Below, piece by piece: positions 26,801-36,258 of a stretch of DNA of 64,000 bases. The notes beneath the pieces were generated by a model. It ran no database searches and was not told where the DNA came from. It was given only the letters and a program-made list of their open reading frames with translations. Within the stretch, counting starts at the first letter, position 1; every line of letters begins with the position of its first letter. The stretch is from Opisthorchis felineus (taxonomy: Eukaryota > Platyhelminthes > Trematoda > Opisthorchiida > Opisthorchiidae): contig SJOL01004636.1 of assembly GCA_004794785.1 (NCBI GenBank), positions 1 through 64,000 of the forward strand, in the 5' to 3' direction. Position numbers and translations under genes: made by a program.

Positions 26801-29800
26801 TCTGGCTGAGGAGATGCGGTTTGTACGCAGTAATGAGACAAGTTATGTGCAAGTATGTGCAGTTGGTTGTCCAATTTGATGTTCACCGAAGATACGCATA
26901 GGCAATTACTTCAGTGTTCTTAACTGTTGGGTCCCGGTCACACACGGGAAGATTCCTCAAGGAGCAGAAGGTATTCCGGTATGAAACTGTTCAACCAGGA
27001 AGAAGGTGACGATTTTTACTCAGGATAGATCTCATATTAAGTGGCGAAGCATACGGGGACATACTTTCTTCACACTCTCTAAGGTGTCACTTATCATGCA
27101 GCATGATGCTTACGCCCCTTGCCCCCTCTATATTGCTTCTACTTGAAAAGATTCTCGAAGCCAGGCACAAGAACCGCGTCAAGGACTAACGCCTCATTTG
27201 TCAGAACTAAAGCATTTCGCAAATTTAGCACTGACTCATGCGTGCACGTTACCATAGTGGTAGTTGTCAAAATTCTCTGTTTGAACAACATTCAGTTCGG
27301 CATCTAATTGTGAAAAGGAATGAAGGTAAATCCAGTTAAAAGCGCGTAGCTTGACGGTAACTGACAGCTACGGCCGAACTTTAAAGGCTCCGCGTTGAGT
27401 CTTCAGTTGAATACCAATAAATATCATCTTTTGAGCAGTTACCGCGTTACTTATGAAACTTGGTAGGCGCTTGTTAGCTTCTCATTAAACCCAGGATGTT
27501 TCACCGAGAGGCGTGCCTAAGGAAGATAAGCAGCGTTCAACCCTGTTCTCACAAACCCTTCTGAAGTTGACAAGACATTCATCCACGTTTGGAGTGACGT
27601 TACTGATATAAAGTGCTATAAGACCTAAACCGCATACTTAAAGACCAGCCAATCGAGATGGTTGATAAATTCATTCGCCTGGCAGCTACAGAAGTCCCGC
27701 AAGACTGGCTGGAGACCGGTTAATTTGGCGAACAGAAAGATCAGTACAATCTTCAGAACTTGCGAAGCCGGCATTACGTCAGTAAAGGACAGAGTATGCA
27801 ATATGGCACTGCGATCCACACTGCTTTATGGATCAGAAATGTGGACTCTGCGCACAGCAGATGTACGAAAACTCTCGGCATTTGTCTATCGGTGTCTGTT
27901 GCCCGTCTGTCCTCACCTAGTTCATCCTCACCCAATTTTCGCTTTTTTGGATTAAAGTAATCATCTATTTAATGTAAAAACTAGTTTTGTTGTCCTTATC
28001 GCTCATGACGCCAGTGGTGCGCCTGAACATTTCGTGTTGAATGTCAACTATAAACGTTCTCCAGTCCGGCTCCGTTGATGAACCGTGCACTTTCGGTAAC
28101 TCCGACTGTTTCTTGTTCATCTGTCACTGCTCAAGCTGTCCGCGAGCTAGAGTGCTTTCCTATTGCGAATTTTCCTACTCCCGTCCTGGGCCTTGACAAT
28201 CCAGAAACCCTCACACCGATCTCGCTCCCTTTACTGTATCTTCCAGTCGTTAGAATACTTAGACCACAACAGGACCACGTGTTCCCACCTCACCGTGCCC
28301 ACACGATCCTCTTATCTTCTCCTAGGTTTGCCGGTGATAGTCCGCCACTGGGCAGTTATTTTTCTCGTTGTCTTCGTGAATTTTTCGTCTCGATTGGCCG
28401 TCATCCTTTCCCAAATGCTCACGGGTGTCTAAATCAATAGCATACACCGGCTTACTGGTCACTTCTATGAGCTCGATAGACTTTCTTCTCCGTTGTTAAC
28501 CGTATCTGTCTCCACACCGTTGCCCGAAAAGGTTGAATGTATGTACATTGAATCAGTCATCCTCGCTCATCGATTCGCGCATACAAAGCTCGCCATCTAT
28601 AAAGCAAAGGACGAATTCATCAGTCGGAAGGCTGACCAACTGTCGAATGCTCCTACTAGGAACCTAGCCAGGGCGGTCAACCATCTTGCCATGACCATTT
28701 CCCCCTTCCTATTTCTGATCGATTTGGTTTCCACAAATCTCTGTTCCGTGATAAAGCGGATGTCTTTGTGGACCACTTTGATCAGATTTCTAACATCTTT
28801 TCACCTTCTACCATGCCTGTTTACCCTTCACTATTACGTGCCAAAATTGACATCGTTTCGATGCGGAGCGTTTGTTGATTGCTTCCAGAAATTACGGTCC
28901 CAATGATATCTGCCTTATTCTGTTCCATCAATGTGCTCCCGAATTAGCCCCTGTAATCGCTCACCTTTCTCATCTTGCTGGAAACTAGTCCATGTTCTCC
29001 TCATTCCAAAATATAGGACCTGTAAAACTCCAACGATTCTCGTCACATTTCTATCACTGCCATTTTGTCCGAAACTCTGGAATATTTGCCTACCAGATAA
29101 TTGCTGTATGACCTAGTGAACAATCTTCTCCTGGACGATCACCTTTACAGGTTCAGGCGCAGTCACTCCACGGGGAGTCTGTTAGCATACGAATTGCACC
29201 TCTTGTCTGCCGCATTGGACATGTTTGGTGAAACGGAAGTAATATTGCCTGCCATCTTGAAAGGTTTTGATCGGGCATGGTACGCTGATTTTCGCTCCAA
29301 CAGTGATCAACTGCATTACAAGCTTTTTGAGTATCTGATCGGTTTATATGTGCCTTGATGGGGTTGTTTCCACGGCTCACGGTATCCTGAAGAGGTACGG
29401 GCGCGCGCAAGAATGTGGGTCTCCTGTGTCGCGCCTTTCCACCTGCTTTATAGTGTTAAACTTTATAACGATAGGCACCAACATTTTTCACATGCGGATG
29501 TAGTATCCCTCTCCTTACCGTTACTGTAATGGCAAATGCTCTTCAGATCTTGCATCGGCTGTGCTCCTGCTCAATTTTTCGACCCGTCTGGATTCCAAGT
29601 AATCGTGCCCCGCCGACGGACGGGTCTTTTCATCCTTCTGTTCCTCCAAACAGTCGTAGTACGAGACTCTTACAACCTTGTTTATTCTCCCATTTCTATA
29701 TTCTTCAACTTTTGGACACCAGACGTTTCAGGTGGAAGCCATCCTGACTGCCGTTTTGTTTGCATGGTTGCTGTGCATTTTCTTTACAATGGGGTTATCC

Positions 29801-32800
29801 TTCCTCTGTAAACCGTCTGTTGCGTAATGAGAAAGTGCGTCTTTCAGTCTGGCATCACAATTCTTGAAGCACCCGATGAGGAACTCCTTTTCAGTAAATG
29901 ATGTGATAAAGCTTTGACCTGTCTCTAGACCTCATTTTTCGTTCATTATTGAATACCATGGGTGGAATGGTGCCCCACAGTGAAGGAAAATTATGATCGT
30001 TATAAGGAGGTAGCTGTGGCAGTGCAGTACTTTTGGATTGCATGAAACTATCTGCAGCCTGTAGAGGGTATGCTTTTTTAAAAAATGTATTATCCGTGAG
30101 ATATGTGCTGCTCATTCGATTGGTATATGAATGTACTGCCAATAAAAGTCTGTAAGTGCTTCGTGGCTAAACTTGGTCTCGTCCTCAGAGAAGGTATCCT
30201 TGGTAATTTTCAGCAGCCCCGATTATGCTTTCTTTCGTACACTAAAATGACTCTTTTCTTTTTCTACCCCCCTCTCCGCAGTATGTTCGTTCAGATGAGT
30301 TTTTCGAACGTTCCTTCAGCTACCGGTTCTTCTACATGTTCATAATTTTCTTCGTGTTCCGATTGCGGATCTACTTTGCTTGGAAGGCGGCCGAATGCGT
30401 GTGCATGATCGCTGGTTTGGGTGCCTATCCTGCTATCTCCGAACCCCGAAGCGGCGAAGGACCGACAAACTTGAGGGCCCTGAAGAGGTTGGTAGTTACC
30501 GCAGCTTCACATTTTTGGTCGAGTTTGTTTCTTTGGGACTAAATCGTGTGTTCTTCGACTGGTCCTTGAGAAGAGTGAATTTTGACAGGTTTCTTGCTCT
30601 TATCTTTAATATGTGGACTGTTGAATCCCGAATCTTGATCATGGAGGTGCTTTGGTGACTAGCACCACTTTCATCAGTATTTCTACGGAAGTAGGTATAA
30701 TCTGCTGATGGGAGGTACAATAGAACCAGATGAAACATCTCAACATTGCCCAAGGTTCTTGGAATTTCAACGATAGTGACGCTGCAAAGTTGCATTGCCT
30801 CTAGGTCTCGTCTGCTGCAAGTATCCAGTGTTGTGGGTTTCTCCATGCCGGCGCAACTGGGAGTGTGGATGTGTGTGGTGAGTTTAGTGGCTCACAGATT
30901 GATTGCTTTGGGGAGTATAAAAAAGTATGTGAAAGAGAAAGAAGGGAGGCGTCAGCAGTAGCCTGTTTTCGCTTACCCGCCCAGCTGTATGCAGCAAGTA
31001 AGACGACCCGGCTGATGTCACCACGCAACGGCCGATGTGGCATGAGTTTATTTGTATATGTGCAATTCATGGTTGTACGTGGGCTAGGATACTGCCAGGG
31101 CGCCTACACATAGGCAGGAGGTTGATTAGGTTCCTTGACCAATGCCTTAAGCTCAAAGGCCTGACCACAAAGCACTGGTGTTTGGCGGGAAATGCAAGTT
31201 CATTACAATTTTTATAGAACAAGTCGCCGCACATGTTCCAACCCTCAACCTGGACGGGTCAGGAGACTGTGTTCGTCAGCCCTCTAACTATTGACCAACC
31301 TGGTATGAGGGACCCTGTGAGTGTCGCACGGACACCCCCCAGTATAGCTCAATGGGCCGTGGAGGCACACAAACCGTCACATCCCGGCAAGGTCCAGTAT
31401 CTTCATGATGGAAAGAACTGCGTGAAAGAGAAAGGGAGGCAGCGTAGAATAATTGCAGGATATGAACAAGCATTTCTGGGTGACGGGATTGTTTGGTCAC
31501 TATGGCCTCGCAGGGGCGTTCTCCACATTTCTTGGAGTTGAATCTCGATGCCCTTCTCTGTAAGCTGAGGCAGAAAACGTTGTTCGTCAGGACTACCAAC
31601 ACCATTTGTGTAATCGGAATGCAAACTGTTTTGCATCGTCAGGCCATCCCATTGGTACGGTACGGTCGTATCCTTTGCTCTCCCAAAATACAAGATCCAG
31701 CTCCAGGTTCGGCAGTAGCTTGTCATCATAACCATCATCACAGACAGCATCAGTGCTGAAACAGGTACTTAACTGCAGTACAACCACAGTTTATCATTTT
31801 GTATATTGTTGTTATCAGTATATTAAAAAGGGGAAGGCAAGTCTGTCCGTGCGGTCGCCTTAGGTGGAGGCGTATTAGAACTACTCGACGGCTTCTTTTA
31901 CTCGTGACTTTTGAAGGCACCAGAGATATGGTCGCACAACGAACTGAGAAGGCCTGAAGAACATTTTTCGATTCTAAACGTCCACGGCAGTGATGGCACA
32001 TCCATCTCTTGCTGCGGATTAGGGCCTATGACACAATCTTACGCACCGTTCTGCCGGAAGTTCTTCTTCCATCAAACAAAACAACACAGACCACGTCCAA
32101 CCAGAACACGTAAGAGACATGTGCTATTCTTTATGTTTTCAGTTCTTCCATTTCATGTGCCATGATTTTTTCGGCATGAAGCCTGTGCGTCGAACAGACG
32201 ACACAGCCAATTGATTCGATGATAATTTTTAAGCTGTCGGTTATCAATTTTTTTCATATCAGGTTTTCATGAGAATCCATTGGATCGCTATGTGGTTAGT
32301 CACCCTTAACCCACTGGTTCCTGGTCCTTTGTCTTAATTGCACGAATCTGGAGTCCATTTCTCTCGTTTTTGCTGAGTTCGTTTGGCATAAAGCACACCA
32401 CGTGACATGCGTGGCTGTCTGGCTTTGCCTAAGGAATGGTTATTGTTTAGGATTAGTTTTCCTAAACTTAGGGCAATGTATTTTGTCGATTAATTCAGAA
32501 GTAAAAGTCATATCACTCTGGTTAACTTGTTTTATGAGAAGGTTTTTGGGTTTGTTCTGATAGCTTTTCTGGTTTCGACAAATGCTCATTTGCACACGAA
32601 TTTTGTTTTGACAGGAGACTCACCTGAATCCAGCTGAATCTCTCGTTTACGATGGTCCGTCTAGACTTTTTTTTGGGAAACGAGACGAACTCTAGCTTCA
32701 TTTCCTTTATCAAATCATCAGTTCGTGGTCATCATAAGACGCTTGTACTTGAATCTATTCATGTCAACTGCGACCCGCGAGCTTTCGCAAACGAGTTCCT

Positions 32801-35800
32801 TCAGTCCTACCATTTCATTGTCCCCGTCACACGCGTTCCTCTAGTCTCTCTATTTTTAATGATAATTTGTTATGGCACTGTTTTGGGTGCGTCAGCGGGG
32901 ACACATCGTGTGACCTTTGAAAGTACTAAATCTGTTTATTTTTGGACCTACCTTATAGCTGGATGTGCGCGTATGATCCAAAATTGCAAGAGCAAAATTC
33001 CATTTCTTCAGTGAACTTCACTCAGTCGACATCTAACTCTAATCGGTGCACTTCTGCCAATCGCCCGACGACTGAAGCTTACGACTACACCACGATACAG
33101 AACATCAGTGTATGGGGCTGCGAGTTCACTCCGACCGTCCGTGAAGGCATGCATTCATGGAACCAGACGGTCCAGTACTGGTTGGCGACTAATTTCCACA
33201 AACGTTGCCCCGGGAATCGTGTTTTACGGTAAGTTTTGTTGCTGCGTTGCATGACGTGCATGACGTTGTCTGTGGGGTAGATGTCTGGGTTCGTCGTAGT
33301 CACTGGTCCCATGTTTTTGATTTCATGTGGTGATCAGCCATGCGTCTGTGTTTCAGGATTCTTTTTGCAGATAACGCTTAAACCTATACTGTCCTACAAT
33401 CGACGTAATCATTCTCTTTTTCTATCGAAGTTTGTCACGGGCCACTGGTAATACAGACCAGTAGTGATGGGCTACTTCGACAACAAGTTGCAACTCTACT
33501 TGCGTGTTGCAAATTCCCATGTTCAATATAGAACCCTCTGCAAAGTGGTAAACCATTAAAACTTCGACATTTCCCCACTACTTACAAATTCGAAGAGTGT
33601 ACCCGTCGGGGTAAAATCCATAGCCGTTGCACGTTGAAGTGCATCTTACAAGGCAGTAGTGTCTCGTGGTTATTGGCGATCACTTAGATGTTAGTTTATG
33701 ACTGCATATGTTCTCTCAAGCGCCACCGAGCCTCTGGTCCGGATTACCTCCCACCCGCATTGTTCAAAGATGGGGGTGAAGTCCTCAGTCAGCGCTTGTC
33801 TGATCTGTTCGCTTGCATTTGGGAAAAGGAGTCTGTCCCAGACAACTGGGGAGAGTCGGTGATAGTGCCCATTTTCAAAAAAGGGCCTCGTAGTGAGTGT
33901 GGCAACCACAGGGGGATCAGCTTGACCCCGGTCGTAACGAGACTGTTGGCATCACTCGTGCTTCGTCGCCTTACGGTGGCTCGTGAAACACTGACTCGAG
34001 AGCAGCAAGCGGGATTCCGGCCTGGTAGGGGTTGCGTTGACCAAATCTTCACACTTCGTCAGGTGCTAGAACAACGCCATACGTATAAGCGACCCACGAT
34101 TCTAGTATTCCTGGATTTCCAAGGCGCATTCGACTCGGTTGACCGGTCTGTTCTTCTTGACACGCTTGCCCACCAAGGAATGCCCCGGAAGTTTGTGAAC
34201 ATAATAAGCTCTTTGTATTCTCGGACTTCCGGACGTGTGAGAGTATACGGCGAGCTCTCCAAAAGCTTCCGTACACAAAGCGGTGTCCGTCAGGGATGCC
34301 CACTCTCTCCTTTCCTATTTAATTTCGTGATCGATGAGATAATGAGACGAACGCTGGAAGGTCTCCAAAACCCCGGTGTTCAGATAGCCTGTGACGAAAA
34401 CCTTGTCGATCTGGAATATGCAGACGACATCGTTCTCATCTTCGAAGAGGAGGAGAGGGCGCAGGTGTTTTTGGATGAACTGACCAAAGTCATCCCGTCC
34501 TTTGGTATGCACTTTGCACCCACAAAGTGTAAGGTCATGCTGCTGGACATGCAGTCACTGAACACGCCACTTACAATCCAGGGAGAGGCACTGGAAGTTG
34601 TGGAGCGTTTTACGTACCTGGGTAGTTGTATTAGTTCTGATGGTAGTGTGACAGACGAGGTCAATGCACGAATCTGCAAGGCACGGGTCGCGTTTGCTAA
34701 TTTGAGGCACCTATGGCGTCAAAGTGGTGTATCCCTGAAACTCAAGGGACGTGTGTATCAAGCTACAGTGCGGGCTGTTTTGTTGTATGGCTGTGAGACC
34801 TGGCCTCTTCGAGCAGCGGAACTGAGGCGTCTTCAGGTGTTTGACAATCGTTGTCTCAGAACCATAGCTCGTGTGGGTTGGTGTCGGCGAATCCGTAACG
34901 AGGCAGTTAGAAAGCGAGTTTTTGGTTGTGCAACGGGTACTTCCATTGAAGAGTGTGTCCAGCACCAGAAGCTGCGTTGGTTGGGACACGTGTTGCGTAT
35001 GCCTAATCATCGTTTGCCGAAGAGAGTGCTGTTTTCCATGCCCAATTCAGAGTGGCGGAAGCAGAGAGGTGGCCAACCCTTAACCTGGCAGAGGGGTATG
35101 AAGGAAATTACGAAACGCTTGGGTGCTGTCGGTGCTACTCGCCTTCCAGGTTGGGGACCGCGTGATCCTCACTGTGCCTGGTTGGAGACGCTGCAAGATA
35201 TGGCTGCCAACCGATGTCACTGGCGTTCTTGTTGTCAGTTTCTATCCAGATTGCCTGAATGAGTGTCTGGAGGTGTAGGCACCTCGAAATGATTGTAGTA
35301 AGCTAGCACCAAGTACCTTCCTCGTCCACCTTTATTCTTTTCTTCACAATAAGGCTTTCAAATTAATCATAGTTGTATGGCAGTGAAGCACTGGTGTTGA
35401 ACACTGATGTCACGCTGTCGATGATGATGATGATCAAAGGTTAGTACCCGATTTGGCAGTGCTGTCGGGATTTCTTTGTCCCCATTCCGGACGGTGAGAT
35501 ATTCACCAAGCCTACACGCAACTGTTTGAAGTTTCTGGTCACTTTAGCTTGATGTAAATAGGCTAGCCGTCATTTAGTGGATTGCTGGTTTGACCCAGTG
35601 ATCATTTAATAATATTCTTAAATTGGTTCCTTGGTTGCTCGAATTTGACTTTGATGGTAAATTCAACTGCTAGTCAAACTGTGAATATCTTTAACAGGAC
35701 TTGGTCAGATACAAGCGTGACTGCTTACACGTGAAAGGTCATCCAACGGTTCATTGACCCTGTAAGGGTGTCGGCAGCATAGGTAAGATTCTTCGTAACG

Positions 35801-36258
35801 CTTTCTCCTAACCTGAGTTTCTCCTGTTCACCTTCAGTTCCACATGGACCATGTTGTTGAGTGCCTATTGGCACGGACTTCATCCGGGCTACTATCTATC
35901 CTTCATGATTATCCCCTTGGCTCTGGTGGCCGAGTCTGGTCTATCCGTTCTTGTCGGAGCCTGTGGTGAGGCGTTACCTTCGGGAAGTCTCTCATTTTTC
36001 TCCTGGATTCTTAAGATGCGCGTGTTTGAATATTGTGCAATGGGATTCCTTCTTCTGGACGCTCGGGCAACCTGGGACTACTGGCACAGCATCGGGTTTT
36101 CTGTACATATAGTTTTGATAGTTGTGATCGTTCTGAGTACCATTGTCCGGCACTTCTATCCCCGTGCTGGCTCCTACATGCGACGTGAACCGACAATCAG
36201 TGCTACGGAACAAATGGCACGAATGTCAGAGATGAGAATACAACACATGAAAGCATAA
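20610..36258 (+). CDS. MBOAT7: MBOAT7 lysophosphatidylinositol acyltransferase, 7 exons, 521 aa
   Basis: This is a membrane-bound O-acyltransferase of the MBOAT7 (LPIAT1) type. The family transfers polyunsaturated acyl groups, mainly arachidonoyl, from CoA to lysophosphatidylinositol in endomembranes. Joining 20610-20815, 20863-20989, 21033-21216, 23796-23947, 30282-30487, 32959-33228 and 35838-36258 gives an uninterrupted 522-codon frame including stop. Human MBOAT7 is 472 aa. Landmarks along the protein match the human one: [80 protein letters not shown], and [13 protein letters not shown] with the catalytic Asn360. [16 protein letters not shown] carries the catalytic His394; the 34-residue spacing is about that of human. 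The ATG has A at -3 and an in-frame stop 12 bases upstream. Introns 3-6 are large and hold retroelements. Assignment is strong; the exon 5 donor is the least certain junction. Confidence 0.93.
20863..20989 (+). CDS. MBOAT7: MBOAT7 exon 2
   Basis: Acceptor TGTCTTTAG. The exon encodes [17 protein letters not shown] and the [13 protein letters not shown] block. Donor CGG|GTAAGG, phase 0, followed by a 43-base intron (20990-21032). Confidence 0.9.
21033..21216 (+). CDS. MBOAT7: MBOAT7 exon 3
   Basis: Acceptor CCCAATTTAG. Encodes [12 protein letters not shown] through [11 protein letters not shown]. The Gly codon is split by the donor ACAG|GTACGT (phase 1). Confidence 0.92.
21217..23795 (+). other. 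MBOAT7 intron 3 (2579 bases)
   Basis: Large intron with GTACGT donor and CTCAG acceptor. I recognise no element inside it. Open frames such as 21503-21817 have no motif. Confidence 0.7.
23796..23947 (+). CDS. MBOAT7: MBOAT7 exon 4
   Basis: Acceptor CTCAG. The exon completes the split Gly codon and encodes [15 protein letters not shown] through [13 protein letters not shown]. The donor GAT|GTAAGT matches the consensus well, phase 0. Confidence 0.93.
24541..25980 (-). mobile_element. Decayed RTE-type LINE in MBOAT7 intron 4
   Basis: Read on the minus strand, this is an RTE-clade reverse transcriptase running from [14 protein letters not shown] (near 25830) through [15 protein letters not shown] and the IEYADD active site (near 25515). 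It continues with [21 protein letters not shown] and [14 protein letters not shown]. After frameshifts come [10 protein letters not shown] near 24980 and the family ending RLPGWGPRD near 24800, with a stop at 24700-24702. Its 3' tail is a short GATT run near 24545-24560, typical of RTE tails. It is antisense to the host gene. Frameshifts make it inactive, although YADD survives. It differs clearly in sequence from the RTE copy in intron 6. The 5' boundary is uncertain. Confidence 0.88.
26650..26681 (+). repeat. Near-perfect 14-bp stem hairpin
   Basis: A 14-base arm starting CATTCAAG and its inverted partner pair with one mismatch around a 4-base loop. It sits in MBOAT7 intron 4 with no other structure around it, so function is unknown and chance is possible. 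Confidence 0.5.
27750..27905 (+). mobile_element. RTE-type LINE scrap
   Basis: The plus strand reads [20 protein letters not shown] followed by [14 protein letters not shown]. This is the conserved block after the RTE palm (compare [20 protein letters not shown] in the intron 6 copy). Only about 50 codons are recognisable before similarity ends. It is a truncated relic in MBOAT7 intron 4. Confidence 0.8.
28060..29870 (+). mobile_element. Decayed plus-strand LINE in MBOAT7 intron 4
   Basis: Fragments of a second, non-RTE reverse transcriptase read in order across frames. There is a [16 protein letters not shown] segment near 28935. Then comes [26 protein letters not shown] near 29120-29200, followed by [10 protein letters not shown] near 29265-29295. 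These match the QYGFRRSRSTGDLL and AFDRVWH blocks of jockey/CR1-superfamily LINEs. Earlier frames (28075-28440) may be the endonuclease end. Many stops; inactive. The whole stretch is pyrimidine-rich, like 3300-5100 and 9800-10800. Clade is uncertain. Confidence 0.62.
30282..30487 (+). CDS. MBOAT7: MBOAT7 exon 5
   Basis: A strong polypyrimidine tract and CCGCAG acceptor precede [19 protein letters not shown]. The exon continues through [22 protein letters not shown] to LRALK. The donor AAGAG|GTTGGT is weak but keeps phase 2, needed to join exon 6. The nearby GTAGTT at 30492 would put exon 6 out of frame. Confidence 0.87.
30488..32958 (+). other. MBOAT7 intron 5 (2471 bases)
   Basis: Purine-rich repeated wording occurs at 30925-30955 and 31414-31440 (both contain GTGAAAGAGAAAG). 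Around 31720-31755 a CAT-rich run followed by CAGCATCAGTGCTGAA resembles the reverse complement of the RTE 3' end at 35380-35436. The intron therefore probably contains old RTE-type sequence, not resolved further. A fragment of the hammerhead repeat family lies at 32581-32652. Confidence 0.5.
32581..32652 (-). repeat. Hammerhead-associated repeat family, body fragment
   Basis: The minus strand matches the copy at 56185-56245: GGTGAGTCTCCTGT, a variable AAAATC run, then CAAATGAG. It includes only the body of the repeat, not the ribozyme core. It lies in MBOAT7 intron 5. Confidence 0.65.
32959..33228 (+). CDS. MBOAT7: MBOAT7 exon 6 (catalytic Asn)
   Basis: Acceptor TTATAG. The exon encodes a hydrophilic loop longer than in human ([17 protein letters not shown] onward), then [16 protein letters not shown] and [16 protein letters not shown] with catalytic Asn360. 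Donor TACG|GTAAGT, phase 2. Confidence 0.92.
33688..35262 (+). CDS. RTE reverse transcriptase, 5'-truncated, intact frame (524 codons)
   Basis: Reverse transcriptase of an RTE-clade non-LTR retrotransposon (SR2-like in flukes). The family copies its RNA at a nicked target site. Visible blocks are [20 protein letters not shown] (9-28), NHRGISLTP (73-81), [20 protein letters not shown] (106-125) and [12 protein letters not shown] with the first catalytic Asp (141-152). These are followed by [15 protein letters not shown] (199-213), the YADD box (244-247) and [12 protein letters not shown]. The C-terminal half carries [31 protein letters not shown] and LPGWGPRD. The APE endonuclease that should precede residue 1 is missing. 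The Met at 33688 is therefore not a biological start. All 524 codons are open, which marks a recent insertion. Same strand as MBOAT7, inside intron 6. Confidence 0.93.
   Translation: MLVYDCICSLKRHRASGPDYLPPALFKDGGEVLSQRLSDLFACIWEKESVPDNWGESVIVPIFKKGPRSECGNHRGISLTPVVTRLLASLVLRRLTVARETLTREQQAGFRPGRGCVDQIFTLRQVLEQRHTYKRPTILVFLDFQGAFDSVDRSVLLDTLAHQGMPRKFVNIISSLYSRTSGRVRVYGELSKSFRTQSGVRQGCPLSPFLFNFVIDEIMRRTLEGLQNPGVQIACDENLVDLEYADDIVLIFEEEERAQVFLDELTKVIPSFGMHFAPTKCKVMLLDMQSLNTPLTIQGEALEVVERFTYLGSCISSDGSVTDEVNARICKARVAFANLRHLWRQSGVSLKLKGRVYQATVRAVLLYGCETWPLRAAELRRLQVFDNRCLRTIARVGWCRRIRNEAVRKRVFGCATGTSIEECVQHQKLRWLGHVLRMPNHRLPKRVLFSMPNSEWRKQRGGQPLTWQRGMKEITKRLGAVGATRLPGWGPRDPHCAWLETLQDMAANRCHWRSCCQFLSRLPE
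33696..35439 (+). mobile_element. Young 5'-truncated RTE-type LINE in MBOAT7 intron 6
   Basis: The element carries the intact reverse transcriptase frame, a 3' untranslated region of about 170 bases and a terminal GATGATGATGAT run at 35419-35433, the simple-repeat end expected of RTE. The hexamer GTTAGT occurs just before the truncation point (33690-33695) and just after the tail (35440-35445). It is a candidate target-site duplication, but six bases can match by chance. If it is real, the first codons of the annotated frame come from the host. Confidence 0.8.
35838..36258 (+). CDS. MBOAT7: MBOAT7 exon 7 (catalytic His, C-terminus)
   Basis: Acceptor CCTTCAG. The exon encodes [20 protein letters not shown] with catalytic His394, two or three more membrane segments ([37 protein letters not shown]) and a hydrophilic tail ending HMKA. 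Stop TAA at 36256-36258. No AATAAA signal is obvious in the next 300 bases. Confidence 0.93.
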
